Positions 24,045 to 39,000 are shown, numbered from the stretch's first letter. The stretch: 64,000 nucleotides of DNA from Desmodesmus armatus (GCA_007449985.2 VIIQ02000827.1:186001-250000), one strand, 5' to 3'. Program-made: numbers and translations. The notes: generated from the letters alone by a model not told the origin.

Positions 24045-27000
24045 TCACTCGCTCATACCCTCGCTGCCGCTGTCATCCGCTGCCTCCGTTACATTCAGCT
24101 CCACCTCATACTCCTGGTCACACCCCAGCCAGCTGTCACACATAAAGAACAGCGACAGCTTCGCCTTGCCCACATCCGTGGGTGCGTCAAACGCCAGCTT
24201 CACGCGCTGCGCCTTGCCAAAGCTGACCCGCTTGATGCCCAGCAGCTTGTTGGCCTTGGGTTGGCCCACCACCAGCCACCAGCCCTCGTCACGCACGCCA
24301 GGGAAGCGTGGCGCGTGCACCGCTGACAGTTCGGTGCCCTCCATCTCCCGGACCAGGTCCACCACGAGCGTGACGGAGTCACCTGAAGGCGGACACAAAA
24401 CAAAATAGGTTGTGATTCAGTCGAGGCCATGCAACAGTACACTACAGTACATTACAGTGGAGGCAGTCTGGCAACATGGGGTGCATGAAACGCGAGGCAG
24501 ACAACACAAGATAGGGTGCAACTCAGTGCAGGCCGCCTGGCAACAGGGGGTGCACGACAGCTGAGAAAGTTAGCGCAGCGGCACGCGCCAGTGATCTGCT
24601 GAGGCTGGCACACATACGTCATGCTACGCTGGACACAAAACTCAGCTAGAAACTCTCCACATGCTCTGAAGGCAGGACTGCTGGTGGGTGAGATGGTGGC
24701 CTGCATCCCTAACTTCTGCACTGTCTCCTGAGCCCCTGCAGTGCTACACCCACCTGCTGCAACATCAGGGCCGTCAGGCAGCTCCGTGGCGACGCTGATG
24801 TCCGGGTAGCGGTTGCACACGCCCGTCAGCTCATCCAGCTGCCGGTCACTCAGCTGCACACATGGCAACAAAGCACACGCACGACATGCACACAAGAGGT
24901 TTGAATATTACTGCTTTTGGGTTGCTGCACGGCTAAGTTCTGCTGCACATACAGTATCAGACTGCAGTATAGAGGTACTGCCCACCGGTAAGAGCATCCA
25001 CTGACAACACGACGACCCCACCCCCAAAGAAAACAATTGTATATAAATCAAACAGTGTTGCCCCTCTCACCTGCAGCAGCTCCCTCCTGTCCTCGTCTTC
25101 CATCTCTATCAAGTCGAAGACCGTGCTGACCTCCTTAGCGGCTGCAGCTGCAGCCAGCTGAGGCGTGATGTGCGGCAGCTGCAGCAGCGGGCTGTCCTTC
25201 TCCCACTGGCCCTGCACAACCATCTGGCACATCTCCATGGCTGCAAGGGCGGGGTGCAGCCAGCCACTGCTGGCGACAACATCAACCACAGCCTGTGGCG
25301 GCAGCAGACATTGCAGCAAACAAAGCACACTTAGCACGTCAAAAATTCAAGGGCCTTCCCAGGAAGGGTCAGGTCAAGACAGCAGTGACCATCACGTCCC
25401 TGCTAGCTGGTCACATCAGCCCGTGGCGCCCGATGCAGGACAACGGCAGCGAAGCCATTCGCAGGCAGACGAACACCCCCCTGTTGAACAAGAGCGCACC
25501 TGCAGCAGGCGTGCAGACTCCCTGACTGCTGTGCGTGCGTCGTTGCCGAGATCACCACTGAGCCGCTCCCTGCTGAAGTGTGCCTGCAGCAGCGCGTTGA
25601 CCTTGGTGTGCGGGTCGCTGTACTTCGGCTTGTCCACAGCAACGGGAGCGTGGTTGATCATCTTCTCCACCACATTCTCCTCACCGGGCCGCAGGGGCAG
25701 CGTGTCAAACTCACTGGCTGCTGACACAATCTCCAGCAGACCCTTGACCTGCAGCACAGCACAGCACATCAGAGCGCACCACAAAGCGCAGCCGACGTCA
25801 GAACCAATCGTCTGGGTGGGATGCAACTCGTGCAGCCAGACTGTGAATCCACTCAAATCACATCAGCAAACATGCGATCCTGAGCTCGTTGCGCCAGGCG
25901 GTGAATCAGTCAGCAGGGCATGCATACAGGCTGCAGAGTGCATTACCACGTGCTGCTGCGGTCATGATCATGCTGCCTACCTTTGTCTTGGGTGTGAGTG
26001 AGTTGGCGAACAGCTCGATGGTGGTGTATGTGATGTAGTAGTAGGAGGCAATCATGCCCAGGTTGAGTGGCGACAGGTCCATCTCATCCTCAACGGCAAT
26101 GACCTGAACGGCAGCAGCAGCACAGCACGCTACTGTCTGTAACCACACTTTTGTACAGTAACAGTGATTGGGGGACAGATTCCCAACCTCGGCACTAGCC
26201 AGCCAGCCAAGGGCTCATGAGGGTGCCCAGAGGGCCTTCAAATTTTTGTCTTCAGCACAGCAATCAGAGCCCAACTTGTCATAATAAAGGTTGGAGGATA
26301 CAGGAGCAGCAGAACCACAGTCAGTCAAGATGGTGTGTGCACCCACATGTGTTGGCCCATCAAGCAGATGCCAATTGGTGGCACAGGCCGCTATCAGGAA
26401 GGAGAGAAGCATTACTCGACACCCTGCAGAAAGCCTTAGCAAAACTATCGCTGCTGCATGCGTGTACACCCCACCACCCTGCACCAGCCAGTGACCAGGG
26501 CCTGGCTCAGTGCTGCAGGCCAAAGCCCACACAAAGGTGGTAAGGGGCCACAGCCCACCGAAGCAGGCTGTGTGGGTGTTGATCTGTGCACTCATTTTGC
26601 CACTACTTGGGCTTTGGAGCCAATGCAGTGGAGGTTGAGGTGCATACGTGACAGAACAAGCTGGCTGTCAAGACCACACACCAGCGTCTTGCCTCAACAT
26701 GCACGCAGATATTCCAACTACAGTGTGCAGGACATCAGCACCAGTGCTACGGAGACATGCGCAGCAGCCGTTGTCAACAGAAATCCAATGCAGCAAGCCC
26801 CCCCCCCCCCCACCCCAACTCCATGAAGAACGTAGACAGCTTATCCATGCACCCCTCACATATGCATGGGATGCATGCAATCTTCGCCCCTGCCCTCACC
26901 TTGCTGTTGGACAGGTCGTTGAGTGTGTTCTCCACCAGGTCTGACAGGTGGTCGCTGAGGTGCCGGTGGCTGGTGCCATGCAGGTTGTAGTAGTTGGGGT

Positions 27001-30000
27001 TCTGCGTCAACCGCCTGAGACACAAAAGCGCAAGCAGGACAAGGACATGCAACACCAAGCTGCATGGATCAGCACAAAGATGCCGGAATGGCTGCGCGGA
27101 GGTGGGTGTCAATGGTTTCTTGAGCCAACCTGGGGCCTGCCAAGATCCGCCTTCACAACCGACCTGACAATGTAGACCCATGAGCCCCTGGCTCCCTTGT
27201 GGTTGCACGGCTTCCCCATGCCCAGTTACCGTGCTTACTGTCACTGTAACTGAAGTAACCCTTGACAAAGCAGACGACTGCTGCAAAGCATAGAACTGCT
27301 GCAAAGCAGATGGCTGCTCCAAAGGCAGAGGACTGAAGGGACTTCATCTTGAGACTGTCCATCCCACCCCACAAAGGCTCAAAGTTGTGTCAACGTCACA
27401 GGTGTCAAAGTCCTTGTACAATTTCGGCTCCTGTGACTGTTGCACAACTTTGAGCCTTTGTGGGGAGGCAACATACAGCCTCAAGATGATCCCTTCAATG
27501 GTTTATTGAGCTATTAGGCCTGCCAAGACCCGCCTCCAAAACGGACCTGACAATATGGTAGCCCTTGACAAAGCAGAGGACTGCTGCAAAGCAAACGACC
27601 GCTGCAAAGCAGAGAGGACTGAAAGCTTTGCCTTGAGGCTGTCAGTTGCCACGCCACAAAGGCTCAGAGTGGTGTCAAAGTTGATGCGCGTCGTAGTCTT
27701 TCCAAGCCTACGACTACGTCATCAACTTTGACACGACTTTGGGCCTTTGTGGCGTGGCAATTGACAGCCTTGAGATGAAAACGCCCTTATCCTCAGGTGG
27801 TGATACCTGCACTGGCTGGCGTGCTACCTGCCAGAATGGCTTCACTGAGGAGGTGTCACTGGTTGCTTGAGGCATTTTGGGCCTGCCAAGATGCGTCTCC
27901 ACAACTGAACTGACGATGTAGTAACCTTTCACAAAGCAGAAGACTGCTGCAAAGCAGAGACTGGAAGCTTCATCTTGAGGCTCAATGGCCACCCCACCAA
28001 GGCTCAAAGTCTTGTCGAACCTGATGGTGTCGTAGTCTTTGTCAAAGACTATGACACCATTAAGTTCAACATGACTTTGAGCCTTTGTGGGGTGGCAATT
28101 GACAGCCTCAGGATGAAGCTTTCAGGGCCTCTGAGTTGAAGGCCACACCACATGCAATGGCCTTCAGCCATTGATACAGGCTGGTTTCACACCCTGCCTG
28201 GTGTACTGCCGAAGCACCCCGTCATAACCCCCCGCCCCATGCCTGCTGCAGTAGTTGCCTACCTGTAAAACAGCGTCCAGGTGAGGTAGTCCACAGCGTC
28301 CTGCTTGTTCTCAATCGTCCGCGTGACGATCTCTGCACAGACAGCACGGCACAGCAATCCCTTGAGATGCCCACACGCATACAACCCACAACTCCAACCA
28401 GGCAGGCAGCTTGATGCTGCGTGATGGCACCTCCCGCTCAGACACCCTGTCCCCAGGTGGTGATACTTGCACTGGCTGATGTCCTACTTGCAGGGTGCTG
28501 CACACTTTATTGCGCGGGCTATCATGCGCTAGACAACATGGCAAAACCCGCCGACTGGTCACACACACTACCAACCAGCCTGCAAGGTAGTGTTTGTGCA
28601 ACTGATTCCTGTGTTGGACGGCTCTTGGTCCACCATACTCAACAAGTGTGGAGAGTACCGCCCAGCGGTGAAAGCATCCACTTGTAACACCCCCCCCCCC
28701 CAAAGTTGTGTGTCTGGCTCACCTGCGTTGAAGGTGTCGTGCAGGAAGTGGTCCAGATGGCTCTCAATGGGCAGCGGCTCAAACAGGAACTTCTTGTAGT
28801 ACTCCTTGCGGGGAGCAGCACACATCAGCACACACTTGCCCACCTGCAGCGGCACCAGCAGAAACAACCGGTGTTGAGGCACACAGTGATGGTACATGAC
28901 GACTTGTCCTTCACAAGCCCCGTCAAACAGGAGGCCTACACGGGCTTGCCCACATTCCTGCATGTTGCTGCTAGCTAGGGAAGACAAAACAAAGGACACC
29001 CCAACACTCCAAGGACCATTGCCACGCCGTATACATTCCCTAGCAACAATGGGGCTACATGGGTCACTGCATCACGCTCTTGGAACCGTACAGGGTATTG
29101 GCGCCCTCGTGACTCATGTAACACTGATAGCAGCTGGACCAGTGGTGCACAGGCCACCCACCTCATCGACACCTGGCCGTGAGGCCCTGCCCAGCATCTG
29201 CAGCAGGTCAGTGACGGGGTAGTCGCTGGCACCCAGCCCTGTGCCATCGTAGTACTGCGTACCCATGATGATCACCAGCTTGGCACTGCTGGTCATGCCC
29301 CAGCAGCATGTGGCCGTTGACAGCAGCACCTGCAGGGGCAGCAAGTGGCACAGGCCTCTTACTTACACACTCTTGCTTCAACACACCTGCTGGCGGTAGG
29401 TCATGCAAGGTGTGCTGTTGAGACTACGAGCACAACAATATCTGCAAATGTGTGTTACCTGTCCAACACAACTCACTGTGCCACACGAGGCTAGAACAAA
29501 AACTTCTTTGTTGAATTGCCAGCCAGTAGCAACAGCTGCAACCAGAGGCAGGACCAGGTGGCCCTCACTGCACGGCTGATGCGCTTCACTACTGGCTGAA
29601 CGTACTAGCGCCAGCCCAGGGTGGCTGCATGCTTCAGTGCCAGAAGCAAGGAAACCATGCAGCTGCCAACCCTGGAAACTCTGCAGCTGCGTAGCTGCCA
29701 TGCTGCATGTCATGCACGTCTGCTGATGACAACCAAGATGCCGACACCCACCTGGATAGCTCCTGCATCAAACAGGTACTCCACCACCTGCCGCTCAATG
29801 GCCGGCTGTGCTTCGTGGATGTAGCCGACACCGAAGCTCAGCGCATGCTGCAGCGCGGCATCCTTCACACGTGAGATGTAGGGTGCCATGTCCTTCTCAT
29901 CTGCCAGGCGGAACCTGCACACACACCATGCAGCACAGGACCAGGCTCCCTCAGCACTTCATCATCCACATGGGAAGGTATTTTGGCTAGGGTTTGGGGT

Positions 30001-33000
30001 TGGGGTTTGGGAGTCAGTGTTGGACTGTGTAACCCTCAAAAACTCAAATCACATCAGCTGGGCCTGATGCCTTCATGGCTTCCACACTGTGCAACGCCGC
30101 ACAGGACAAGGCTCCCTCCGCGATTCATTCACATGGTTCATCATCCATTGGCTATCGTTTAGGGTTTCAGGTTCAGTGTTGGCGAAACCCTGCCACACTG
30201 TAAAGACACACTGGCTAGGCCTGATGTCTTCATGCCTTGCACCGAGAGAAGCTAGCTGCGTGCTGTTTGGAGGGCATGGCCCCGTTGGCACGACGCTAGT
30301 GAGGCGTTCACAACTGCAGTGTGTGAGCTGCAGGGGCAACCAGATACGTAACACAATGCATGCGGCAGCTCACCTGTGCTGGTCACCATCTGCTGCTGCA
30401 GAGGTGAGGAGGTCCAGGGCCGTCAGGCGGACGTGCTTGCGTGTGGGCACAAACACGATGGCGGGCTTGCCCCCGGCGGCGTGGTTGAGGATGGCCGAGT
30501 AGCAGGGACGCATCATCGCCTGTATTGACGGCAAGTTGCATGCAGCACGAGTGAGACCGTCACCACCCGATGGAGTCATTTGCCCAGCAAACACTGACCA
30601 CCGCGTGCACCACCGACCTTGCTGACCTGCCAAAAACAGGGCACTCATGACTAGCAGCCGCTGCTCAACAGCTACACCAGCGGGCACTGCCACAGAATCT
30701 GTCAGCTGGAAGGGGGGATGGAACTGCCGCTGCATTGAGCTAGCCGCTGCAGCGGCTGCCACAACATGCAGTCTGCATACCTGCATGCGGGCCTCAAAGT
30801 TGTGGATGTCCAGGCCATGCATGTGGATCTCCAGCGGCACTGGGCGCACTCCAGGGGCAAAGTTGAAGGTGGCGTGCCCACTGGCGCCCAGCCACTCACC
30901 CACATCACGAGCATTCGCCAGACTGTGGGTGCAGTACAACGCAGACAAGACAGCAGCAATTCGCACAACGTGCACAACGACGAGTCACAACACGTAATGG
31001 TGGGCTACAAAGAAGGGAGTACCAGTACCAGTGTCACGCCCTGTTCCACAGCAGCAGCTATCAGCTGGGCAATCTGAGCAACCTTGACACGCAAAAGAAC
31101 GCCAGTGCAGTCCATGAGCACCAGTTTGGCACTTGGACAGCAGGGAAACAATCGACTCAACGGCAGCATAAAGTCAAAACGTACAACTACAACCTGAGGT
31201 CAACACCACACGCTCAGCACACTCACCTGTGTGAGAACCCAACCAGGCGCACTGGGTTTGGCAGCTGGCTGCTCATGTAACGCATGCGGCTGCAGATCAC
31301 CTCCAGTGTCGGGCCCTGCTGGCCTCCCAACAGCTGCAGCTCGTCTGCGATGAACAGCCCCACCGCCTGCACCGCCTTGCGCTGCTTCCAGCGCCTGCTG
31401 AGCATGTCCCACTGCTGCGGGGTGGCCAGCACGAGGTGGTGCGAGTCCAGCAGGCGGACGTCGCTGGTGGCATCACCTGCAGACACCAACAAGCAAGCAA
31501 GATTGAACTGAGGCAACTGCTGTGTGCATGACAAAGTGAATTGCTTATGCAGTTGGGAGCATGCTCGTCTGCACCCCAAAATATTGGATTGGGAGGCCCC
31601 CTTGCCGGCACACAGCCTATAAAGCTGCCTCCCATCCGGCTGAAGCGCTACAGCTATGAAGCGAGTGTAGCAATCATCAGCAAACCTACCTGTCAGCTTG
31701 GCGACCTTTATGCCCAGCTTGTCTCCAAGTGTCTCGCTCCACTCCTTGTACTTCTCTGTCACCAGCGCCTCCAGGGGTGCCACGTACACAGCATGCACCA
31801 GCGGCTTGCCGTCGCCAAAGGCCGCATTGCCGCGCTCGGCTTGCTCCTTGGCAAACAGCCGCAGCAGGGCAAACTCTGCGGCACATGCGAGTGTGACACA
31901 GGGCAACTTGTCGTAAGCGTAAGCGACTTCGTGGACATGCATATGTGTGCTGAGCACCCGGTGCTTGCCCTGGCAATAGGAGGCTCCCCAGCAAGCAGGG
32001 AATGGCGCAGCTACAATGCTGCCTAGGGAGGTTTTATGCATGCTGTGCCCGTAATCCAAGCATTTCTGAAACAACACCGTTTGCAGCATTTTGTGTGCTT
32101 ATGTGTACGCAAAGGTGCAAGGAAGGCACTTCCTGACAACTCCGCTCCCCATGGTCCAGTAACACTGCACTGTACAGCATTGAAACCACAACCCACACAC
32201 CTGCACAGATGGTCTTGCCACTGCCAGTTGGTGCACACACGAAGCAGTTGTCGTCACTGTTGTACAAAGAGGTGAACACCTGCACAAGGCACCCAATGCG
32301 CACAAGCAGCACATCACACAGTCAGCACATCACACAGTCAGCACATAATGAACAAAACCAACTTCGCAAGACGCTGGCGTCATCAACAAGGGCCAAAAGA
32401 ACTGCGGACACCACCCAGAGGCAGATGGACTGTCATCCACTCTGCAAGGCCTCAAGTCCTGTTGCAATGAAAACCTTAGCACAGATGCAGACGCGAGGCC
32501 CATAGAAGAGATCCCATGGCATGAGAGTACAAGGGGGTGTATCCGCATCTTTCTGTCTTTCTAAGCAGACAGGCGCACGCACCTGTGTCTGGATGGGGTT
32601 GAAGGTGCCATACTTGGTGTACAGGGCCTCAAAGGCCTTGTTGCGCAGCGCACTGACGGGCAGGGGCTGCAGGTCCAGCAGCTCAGTGGGAGGAGGGAAC
32701 TTCTCAGGCAGGATCAGCTGCCTGCAGGAGCAACAACAGACAAGCACATGTTTTCACTGGTGGCATGTTGACGACCTCAAACCGTCACTGCAACATAAGC
32801 ACAACATCATTGGGCACATGTGCTGAGCGAGTTGTACAGGACTGTCATGCATGGCAGCACCACAGCATGCCAGCCAGTACCATAGCATGTACACACCCAC
32901 GCAGCCCTGCCGTATCACTGTGTTGGAGTTGCAGATACCTCCCCAAAAACCAGCAAGTACGAGCAAAAGCGTGATAGCAACACCCACCTGAAGCTGACTG

Positions 33001-36000
33001 CCAGTGTAGCCTCACAGCCGATCCACCTGTCGCTCAGCATGCGGACAAAGTACTGCGGCGGCAGGGGCTCGTTGACCGGCACCGTGAAGGACAGGTTGTG
33101 CTCCTCCTCTGCCAGCGACTTGCGCAGCAGCCAGTACTGGTGGAACAGCACCACCTCACCGTCTGCGTCCTCCACGATGAGCCAGAAGGGCTCGACAGCA
33201 CCGTGGACCTGGCAAGGCACAGCAAGGCAAGAGATGGATGAGACAGCTACATCAGCGCCTAGCTGGCCAGTGCTGTGTTTGTCATAATTACTTGAAAACA
33301 TATCTTGGCAGCAGCACCTTGAACACATGATAATTTGGGGTTGTACAGTGTAAGAGCAGGCCACTGGCAAGCTGGCTGCAAAAGTGATCAATTCACAGGC
33401 GTTGACCTGGGTTTTGGTACGAATCATCACACAAGTCACACCTTGTCATCCCAGGCAAAGTCGGGTGTGATGGTGAGGTCGATGCGCAGCAGGCTGCGTG
33501 TGATGGGCTGCACATGCGCTGCGAGCTCCAGGCGGGGGAACTGGTGCACAAACTTGTGCTGCACAGCACCAACAAACAAGAGCAGCAGGAATGCAAAGCA
33601 CTGGGCATGGGCTGGGTAAAAAGCTACAGCGCAGCTGAGCAGCAGGTAATTGGTCCCCTTCCATGACGCGATGCGCATCAGCATGCTGTGCACAGCTGCC
33701 AGAACATAGCTGTGCCAATGAGAGGCCACGGTCAGGCACTGCATGCGCTACCTTCATGTGCATTGCAGGTGGCGGGCAGTGGCTGTTAGACCGCGTCTGC
33801 AGTGTGGGGTCTTGAGACTGAGGGTACAACTTTTCCACAAGGTATTTCTTGGTGGGATCAAAACTTGATGGGATCAAAAACTCACCAGTGCCTTGCCGTA
33901 CTTGGGCATGCGGATGAGGTCACCCAGCTCTGACGGCTTCAGGTCATAGTAGCGCTCCCATGCCAGGTCCTGGAGACGCAGCACAGAAGCAGACACACAG
34001 CATTGCCTTCCTAGACAGTCTGACAGGTCATGACGCGCCTGTCTGAAACAAGCCGCAGACAGCCGAATCATCATGCTAGTAACTCCCAACTGAACAAGAC
34101 ATCCAGCAAGGTGCCTGCATCCTTGTTGGTCAACTAGGCTGGCAGCTGCGCAGGGCCTGCAGACGACACCTAGTGACTGTGATGCTCAACACGTCGCGCT
34201 GACAGCCACTAGCCGCCCGCATACCTTCTTCTCCAGCCTTGTCAGCAGTTCTGGCGGGAGGCCCTTGAACTGCCGCAGCGGGCTCTGGCTGGACCACATC
34301 CTGTGGTTCACCTCCTTGCACAGGTTGAGCGCCTTGTCAGTCAGGCTGGCCCAGCCGCGCTTGAGGCAGATCTCAAACAGGCAGCGCATCAGCCGGCCGG
34401 CAGACTGGGTGACGTACACCATGTCACTGCTGAGGGCGAGGCCCTCCAGCTTCAGGTTGCTGATGTACGCCTGCAGACACACAACGCGTCACGCAGTGAA
34501 GGAGTGTAAGTGTAAAAATACGATGTAAGCCTGCAGCCGGTATCTTGAGGCCAGAGAAGCAAAAGGAGGCGACTGCCTGTTGCGCTCAAGCCGATTGCAA
34601 CCCAAGCGCCCGTGCACCCCCAATCTTGCGTCCATCCCAGCCACTAATCATCACCACACAGCCTTGGCCGCCATTCATGCACTGAACAAGGCGATGGACC
34701 CTTGTCTCTCAACCCTACACAAGGCCCACCTGCATGAGCACGTTGATCTTGGCTGAGGGCTCGTCCAGGCTCTCCTTGACAGGGATGGGCACCCTGTCAA
34801 TCAGCTTGGCCAGCTCAAGCTTCTCCTCCTCACGCACAATCATGAACCTACATACAGCATCAAGCATTTCAGGAGGAGGCTCAACGGAAGTGCCGCAACA
34901 TGAACAAGTAAAGCAAGGCCATTTGCCAAGCCAACTGTGACATTTTGACAGGCTGTCAGCTGATAAGAACTCCAGCAATGCACGAGGCAGAGCTGCCAGC
35001 ACACATGCAGCTGGTGGCCAAACTTGCACTGCCCAATATGGCATGCCTAGCCCGCCGTTCATCCCCACCCAAGAATTCAAAACGGTGAATCAGGATTTCA
35101 ACACTCACTTGAACTCGTCAGCCAAGCTGAACAGGCGCAGCAGCTCGATGTCGCCCATGGTAGGTTTCAGGTGGCTGCTGAAGGCTGCCAGAGTCGTGTA
35201 GGTGATGTAGTAGTGGCTGGCAATGCGCCCGAGGTCTGTCGCCTGGAAGTTGCCCGTGCGGCGATCATACCTGCAGGAGCAAACCACCCGGTTGTCAACC
35301 AGACCACATTTACAACCCTGCCTGTGCATGTCCCCTGAGGCTGCTCACTGCCACATTGGCGATGGGGTGCCCTACTGAGAGTAGTACTTGACAAGCAGCA
35401 AGCAGCATGCAACTGATGCAACTCAGTCAGTGACCGCCCGTGCCCTGCCTGGCTCACCTGATGAGGTTGTGCTTGTCCAGCAGCACAGCAGCACTGTGGG
35501 CCAGGTCCAGCCTGTGCTGCTCAAGCTCAAGGTCATCGTCCAGGGCACCCAGTGGCACACCATACAGCTGCGGGGAGCCCAGCATGCGCACGTAGAGGTA
35601 CGTGTAGCCCAGCCATGATGCTGCGTCCTTGAGGTTCTGCATGTTGCAACGGGGCAAGGCAGGGCGGAGAACGGCAAGGGGGCATGTCAGTCCTGACCTA
35701 CAGCTGGTGTTGCCTTGGTCAACACTGGACAGACCATGTGCCATATACAGGAAAGCCCACGCTCACTTTCAGCAACCCGGAAACGGCACAGGCGTAAGGA
35801 TAACCCCACAAGACCCTGGTCTGCCCTGCATTTTTTTTGATAGGTACAAGGGGGGCGGACCCCCACCGGCTGGCCACACACACAACAGCCGAGGCTGCCG
35901 GGAGCCCAAGGTCTTGCCTCACACCGATGAGAGACGCCTAACACCCTTTTACGCTCAGGAGGTGCCCAGTGCCCGGACCAAAGTCGCATGAGAGTCAAAC

Positions 36001-39000
36001 CCATACACCCCCTACGTGTACTACAGCATTTAGGCCATGCACACGCGACTGAGAACAGCCGTCCCATCCAAGGGCTCCGTCTGCCCTGCATGGTGCCAGC
36101 TGCTTCTTTTGCTCACCTGCACAGTTCCCAGCACCACCTCTGCGTTCAGGTTGTCTGGGATGGTTGCGATGAACTGGCTCTCAATGGGCAGCTGCACGTT
36201 GAACAGGGACAGGTAAAACTGCAGCTCCGTGTGCCCCGTGATGATGATGCCCTCACCAAAGGTGTCAAACTGGGGACGACCTACAGGCATGAAAGCCATG
36301 GCGATGTTGAGGGCCCTGAAGCGGGGACTGGAACTTCCCCGCTTTATCAGTGAACAAGCAACGGTCATTGACACATCACCCTTGACAGACCCTGCAGTTG
36401 CCTGGATGGTGTCACTTCTAGTATCAGCACAAGGAACAAGCCACAGCCTTGCAGCAAGGTAAAGACCACCTGGGTGGGGCCTTGATGCTTACCTGCACGC
36501 CCCATCATCTGCATCATGTCCTGTGGGCTCAGCTCGTCCCATGCGCCCTTGACAGGGTTGTACACCTGAGTGCCCTTGATGATCACAGTGTGGGCGGGCA
36601 AGTTCACTCCCCAAGCCAGTGTAGCTGTGGACACCAGGCACTGCAGGTAAGGACATCGTGACAGGGTCAGCACAGCCCGATTCACTCAGCGCAAATGACA
36701 AATGATGTCCCCATAGCGCTGCAGACTTGCTTGCTGCACACATCAGCACAAAGCCCTTGATAAGATTGACAAGGTGAACTTGTGCTGGAAGCAGAAAGCT
36801 GCTGGTACCCTCAGCACAGCAGCTGGCAGGCCAGGGCTTTGTCCTGCTCTGAACGTCCAACTGCACTGTGTTCCTGCTGGAAGGAACAGGCTGCTGACTG
36901 CCTGCTGCTGGCGGCATGTTTAGACCAGTCTTGGAGCCTTTGCCTGCAAAAGCTGGAGGGAGAGCGCGGATGCTCCGCAAGGCCCTCCTCGCACCTGAAT
37001 GTGTCCATCAGCAAACAGGTCCTCCACCAGTGTCCTGTCAGCACGGGTCATGCCAGCATGATGGATGGCAAAGCCAAAGGGCAGCAGGTCACGCAGCTCG
37101 CTGCTCTTCACCGCCTCTGCCTCAGTCTGCGGTGGCAGGGTGTGGGGTAGGCACGCACAGAACACCCAAGGCACAGCAGCTTGTCAGCCAAATGAAGTAG
37201 ACTATGCAGGGGCATGCCCAGAACGGCAGGCAACTATGCAACCACTGTGAATCTAAGCAGTAGTTGTACCTTGGCTGCCTGTTGTATGTGACTCAAGTTG
37301 AGCGTGACTCAACAACACACCCAACCACCATTCCTCTCACAACCTTGGATGGATTATTCAATGGCTGGATGCACTTCCGGTGTCCACACACCACAGCCCA
37401 CACACCTGCAGGATCTCCCTGCTGGCGCTGTCGTCCCGCATGAACTTGGCCAGGTGGTCGTTGTCCAGCGCGGTCTGCTTCAGGTACAGGGCTGTCTTGG
37501 CAGTCTCCTTGCGGCTGTGCACGAAGATCAGCACCTGGTGCTTGCCAGCACAGTCCAACACCTGCAGCAGCAAAACAACGCAGGATTGACGTCACTGCTA
37601 CTTCAACAGGGCTTCAACGCAAGCATGAACCCCCACAGAAGACAACGGGGGCAACAACGCAGGTGTCCTGTGGGCGAAACTGCAGGCCATGCGGGTAACG
37701 TATGTGGCGACACGACAGGACACAGCGGGCAGACACACCTTGTTGTAGCAGATCTCGTTCATCAGCTGGAAGCGCTGCAGCGGCTTCTTCACCGTGATGC
37801 CGATGTACTGCTGCGCCAGGGGGCAGGGGCGGTAGCTGTTGTCAAAGAAGAACATGCCGCGCTCCTTCTTCACACGCAGGAACGCAGCAACGTCCTGGAA
37901 GTTGGGCAGTGTGGCCGACAGACCCACGATGCGGGTCATCTCCTGCGTCTGCTCGATCTGCCTGCAGGTACAGAAGGCATGGCAGTGTTCAGGGTGCAAA
38001 CATACATGCGAACTGCTGCAGACGCCGCTCATCAGTGCCCTGTAGTGACTGACATAGGCGTCAAAAGCCGCTGCAGTCAAAATTATATACACACATGATG
38101 TTGTTGTGCCCTGCACATGTGATGGTGCATGTTTCAGCGCATGCATGGTCGGTGCAGGCCTGGGAACCAGGGCACAACCCTCAAACCCCTACCTGATGGT
38201 ACGAGCCACGATGGACTCCAGCACAGGGCCACGGCTGTCATGCAGCAGGTGGATCTCATCAATGATCAGCAGCCGCACCTGCACATCAGACACATGCACA
38301 CGCAGCTTACATGTCAGCAGAACATGCAGGAGCTGCCGCCTACACTAAAGCCCACACAATCACCTCAGCGCACAGTGTTTCCAAACAGGGCAGCATAGGG
38401 TAGTGTGCGTTCCATGCAGTGCTGCAGGGGAAGCACCTGCTGCAGCCCCCAGGAGAAACCCAATTCAGCTGACACAGGCAGACTAGCAGGACGGGCTGCC
38501 ATCCTGGCGACCTACCAGGTTGGTGTAGGTGCGGTCATCCGACTTGCGTGTGATGATATCCCACTTCTCAGGTGTTGTCACGATGATCTGTGTCTCCTCA
38601 ATCTCCTGCTTGGTCAGGTTCACGTCACCTGCAGGACACCACAACACACCCCGGGATCAGCCACAGTACCCTGCGCCAATCCGCCATGACAAAACAAAGG
38701 CGCAACCAGCACGCGACAGCTCCTGCACCATGGGCGAAACAAAAAACACATCGTTGCAACATTCTGAACAGTGCCAATAGTTGCTTGCATGGTCAGGCCG
38801 CATCATGCATCCTGCATATGCATCGCACCTGTCAGCTCCCTGACTTTGAGCCCATAGGCCTCGCCCAGGCGTGTGCTGAAGTTGCCCACCATCTCAGCCA
38901 CCAGCGCCTTCATGGGAGCAACATACACGATCTTGAACGCGCTCGTGTCAATGCTGTCGTCTGCCTTGCGGTGCAGGCCGAGCTCGTGCAGGATGGTCAG

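Larger units (their letters stand above)
27111..28120. repeat. Three tandem units, each ending in a long hairpin, in a BRR2 intron
   Basis: Units start at about 27111 (GTCAATGGTTTCTTGAGCC), 27496 (TCAATGGTTTATTGAGC) and 27852 (GGTGTCACTGGTTGCTTGAGG). Each has GGCCTGCCAAGA, then CCTGACAATGT-like sequence, then (A)CAAAGCAGA/GACTGCTGCAAAGCAG, then an imperfect inverted repeat with CACAAAGGCTCAAAGT on one arm and ACTTTGAGCCTTTGTGG on the other. Units diverge from one another. No coding frame is shared. Confidence 0.85.

Noticed and set aside
26215..26595. 126-codon open frame on the minus strand
   Set aside because: Lies within a BRR2 intron, no family resemblance and no splice logic.
36480..36530. 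Apparent altered helicase motif (GRAGKHQG)
   Set aside because: This is read-through into an intron; splicing gives the normal QMMGRAGRPQ.
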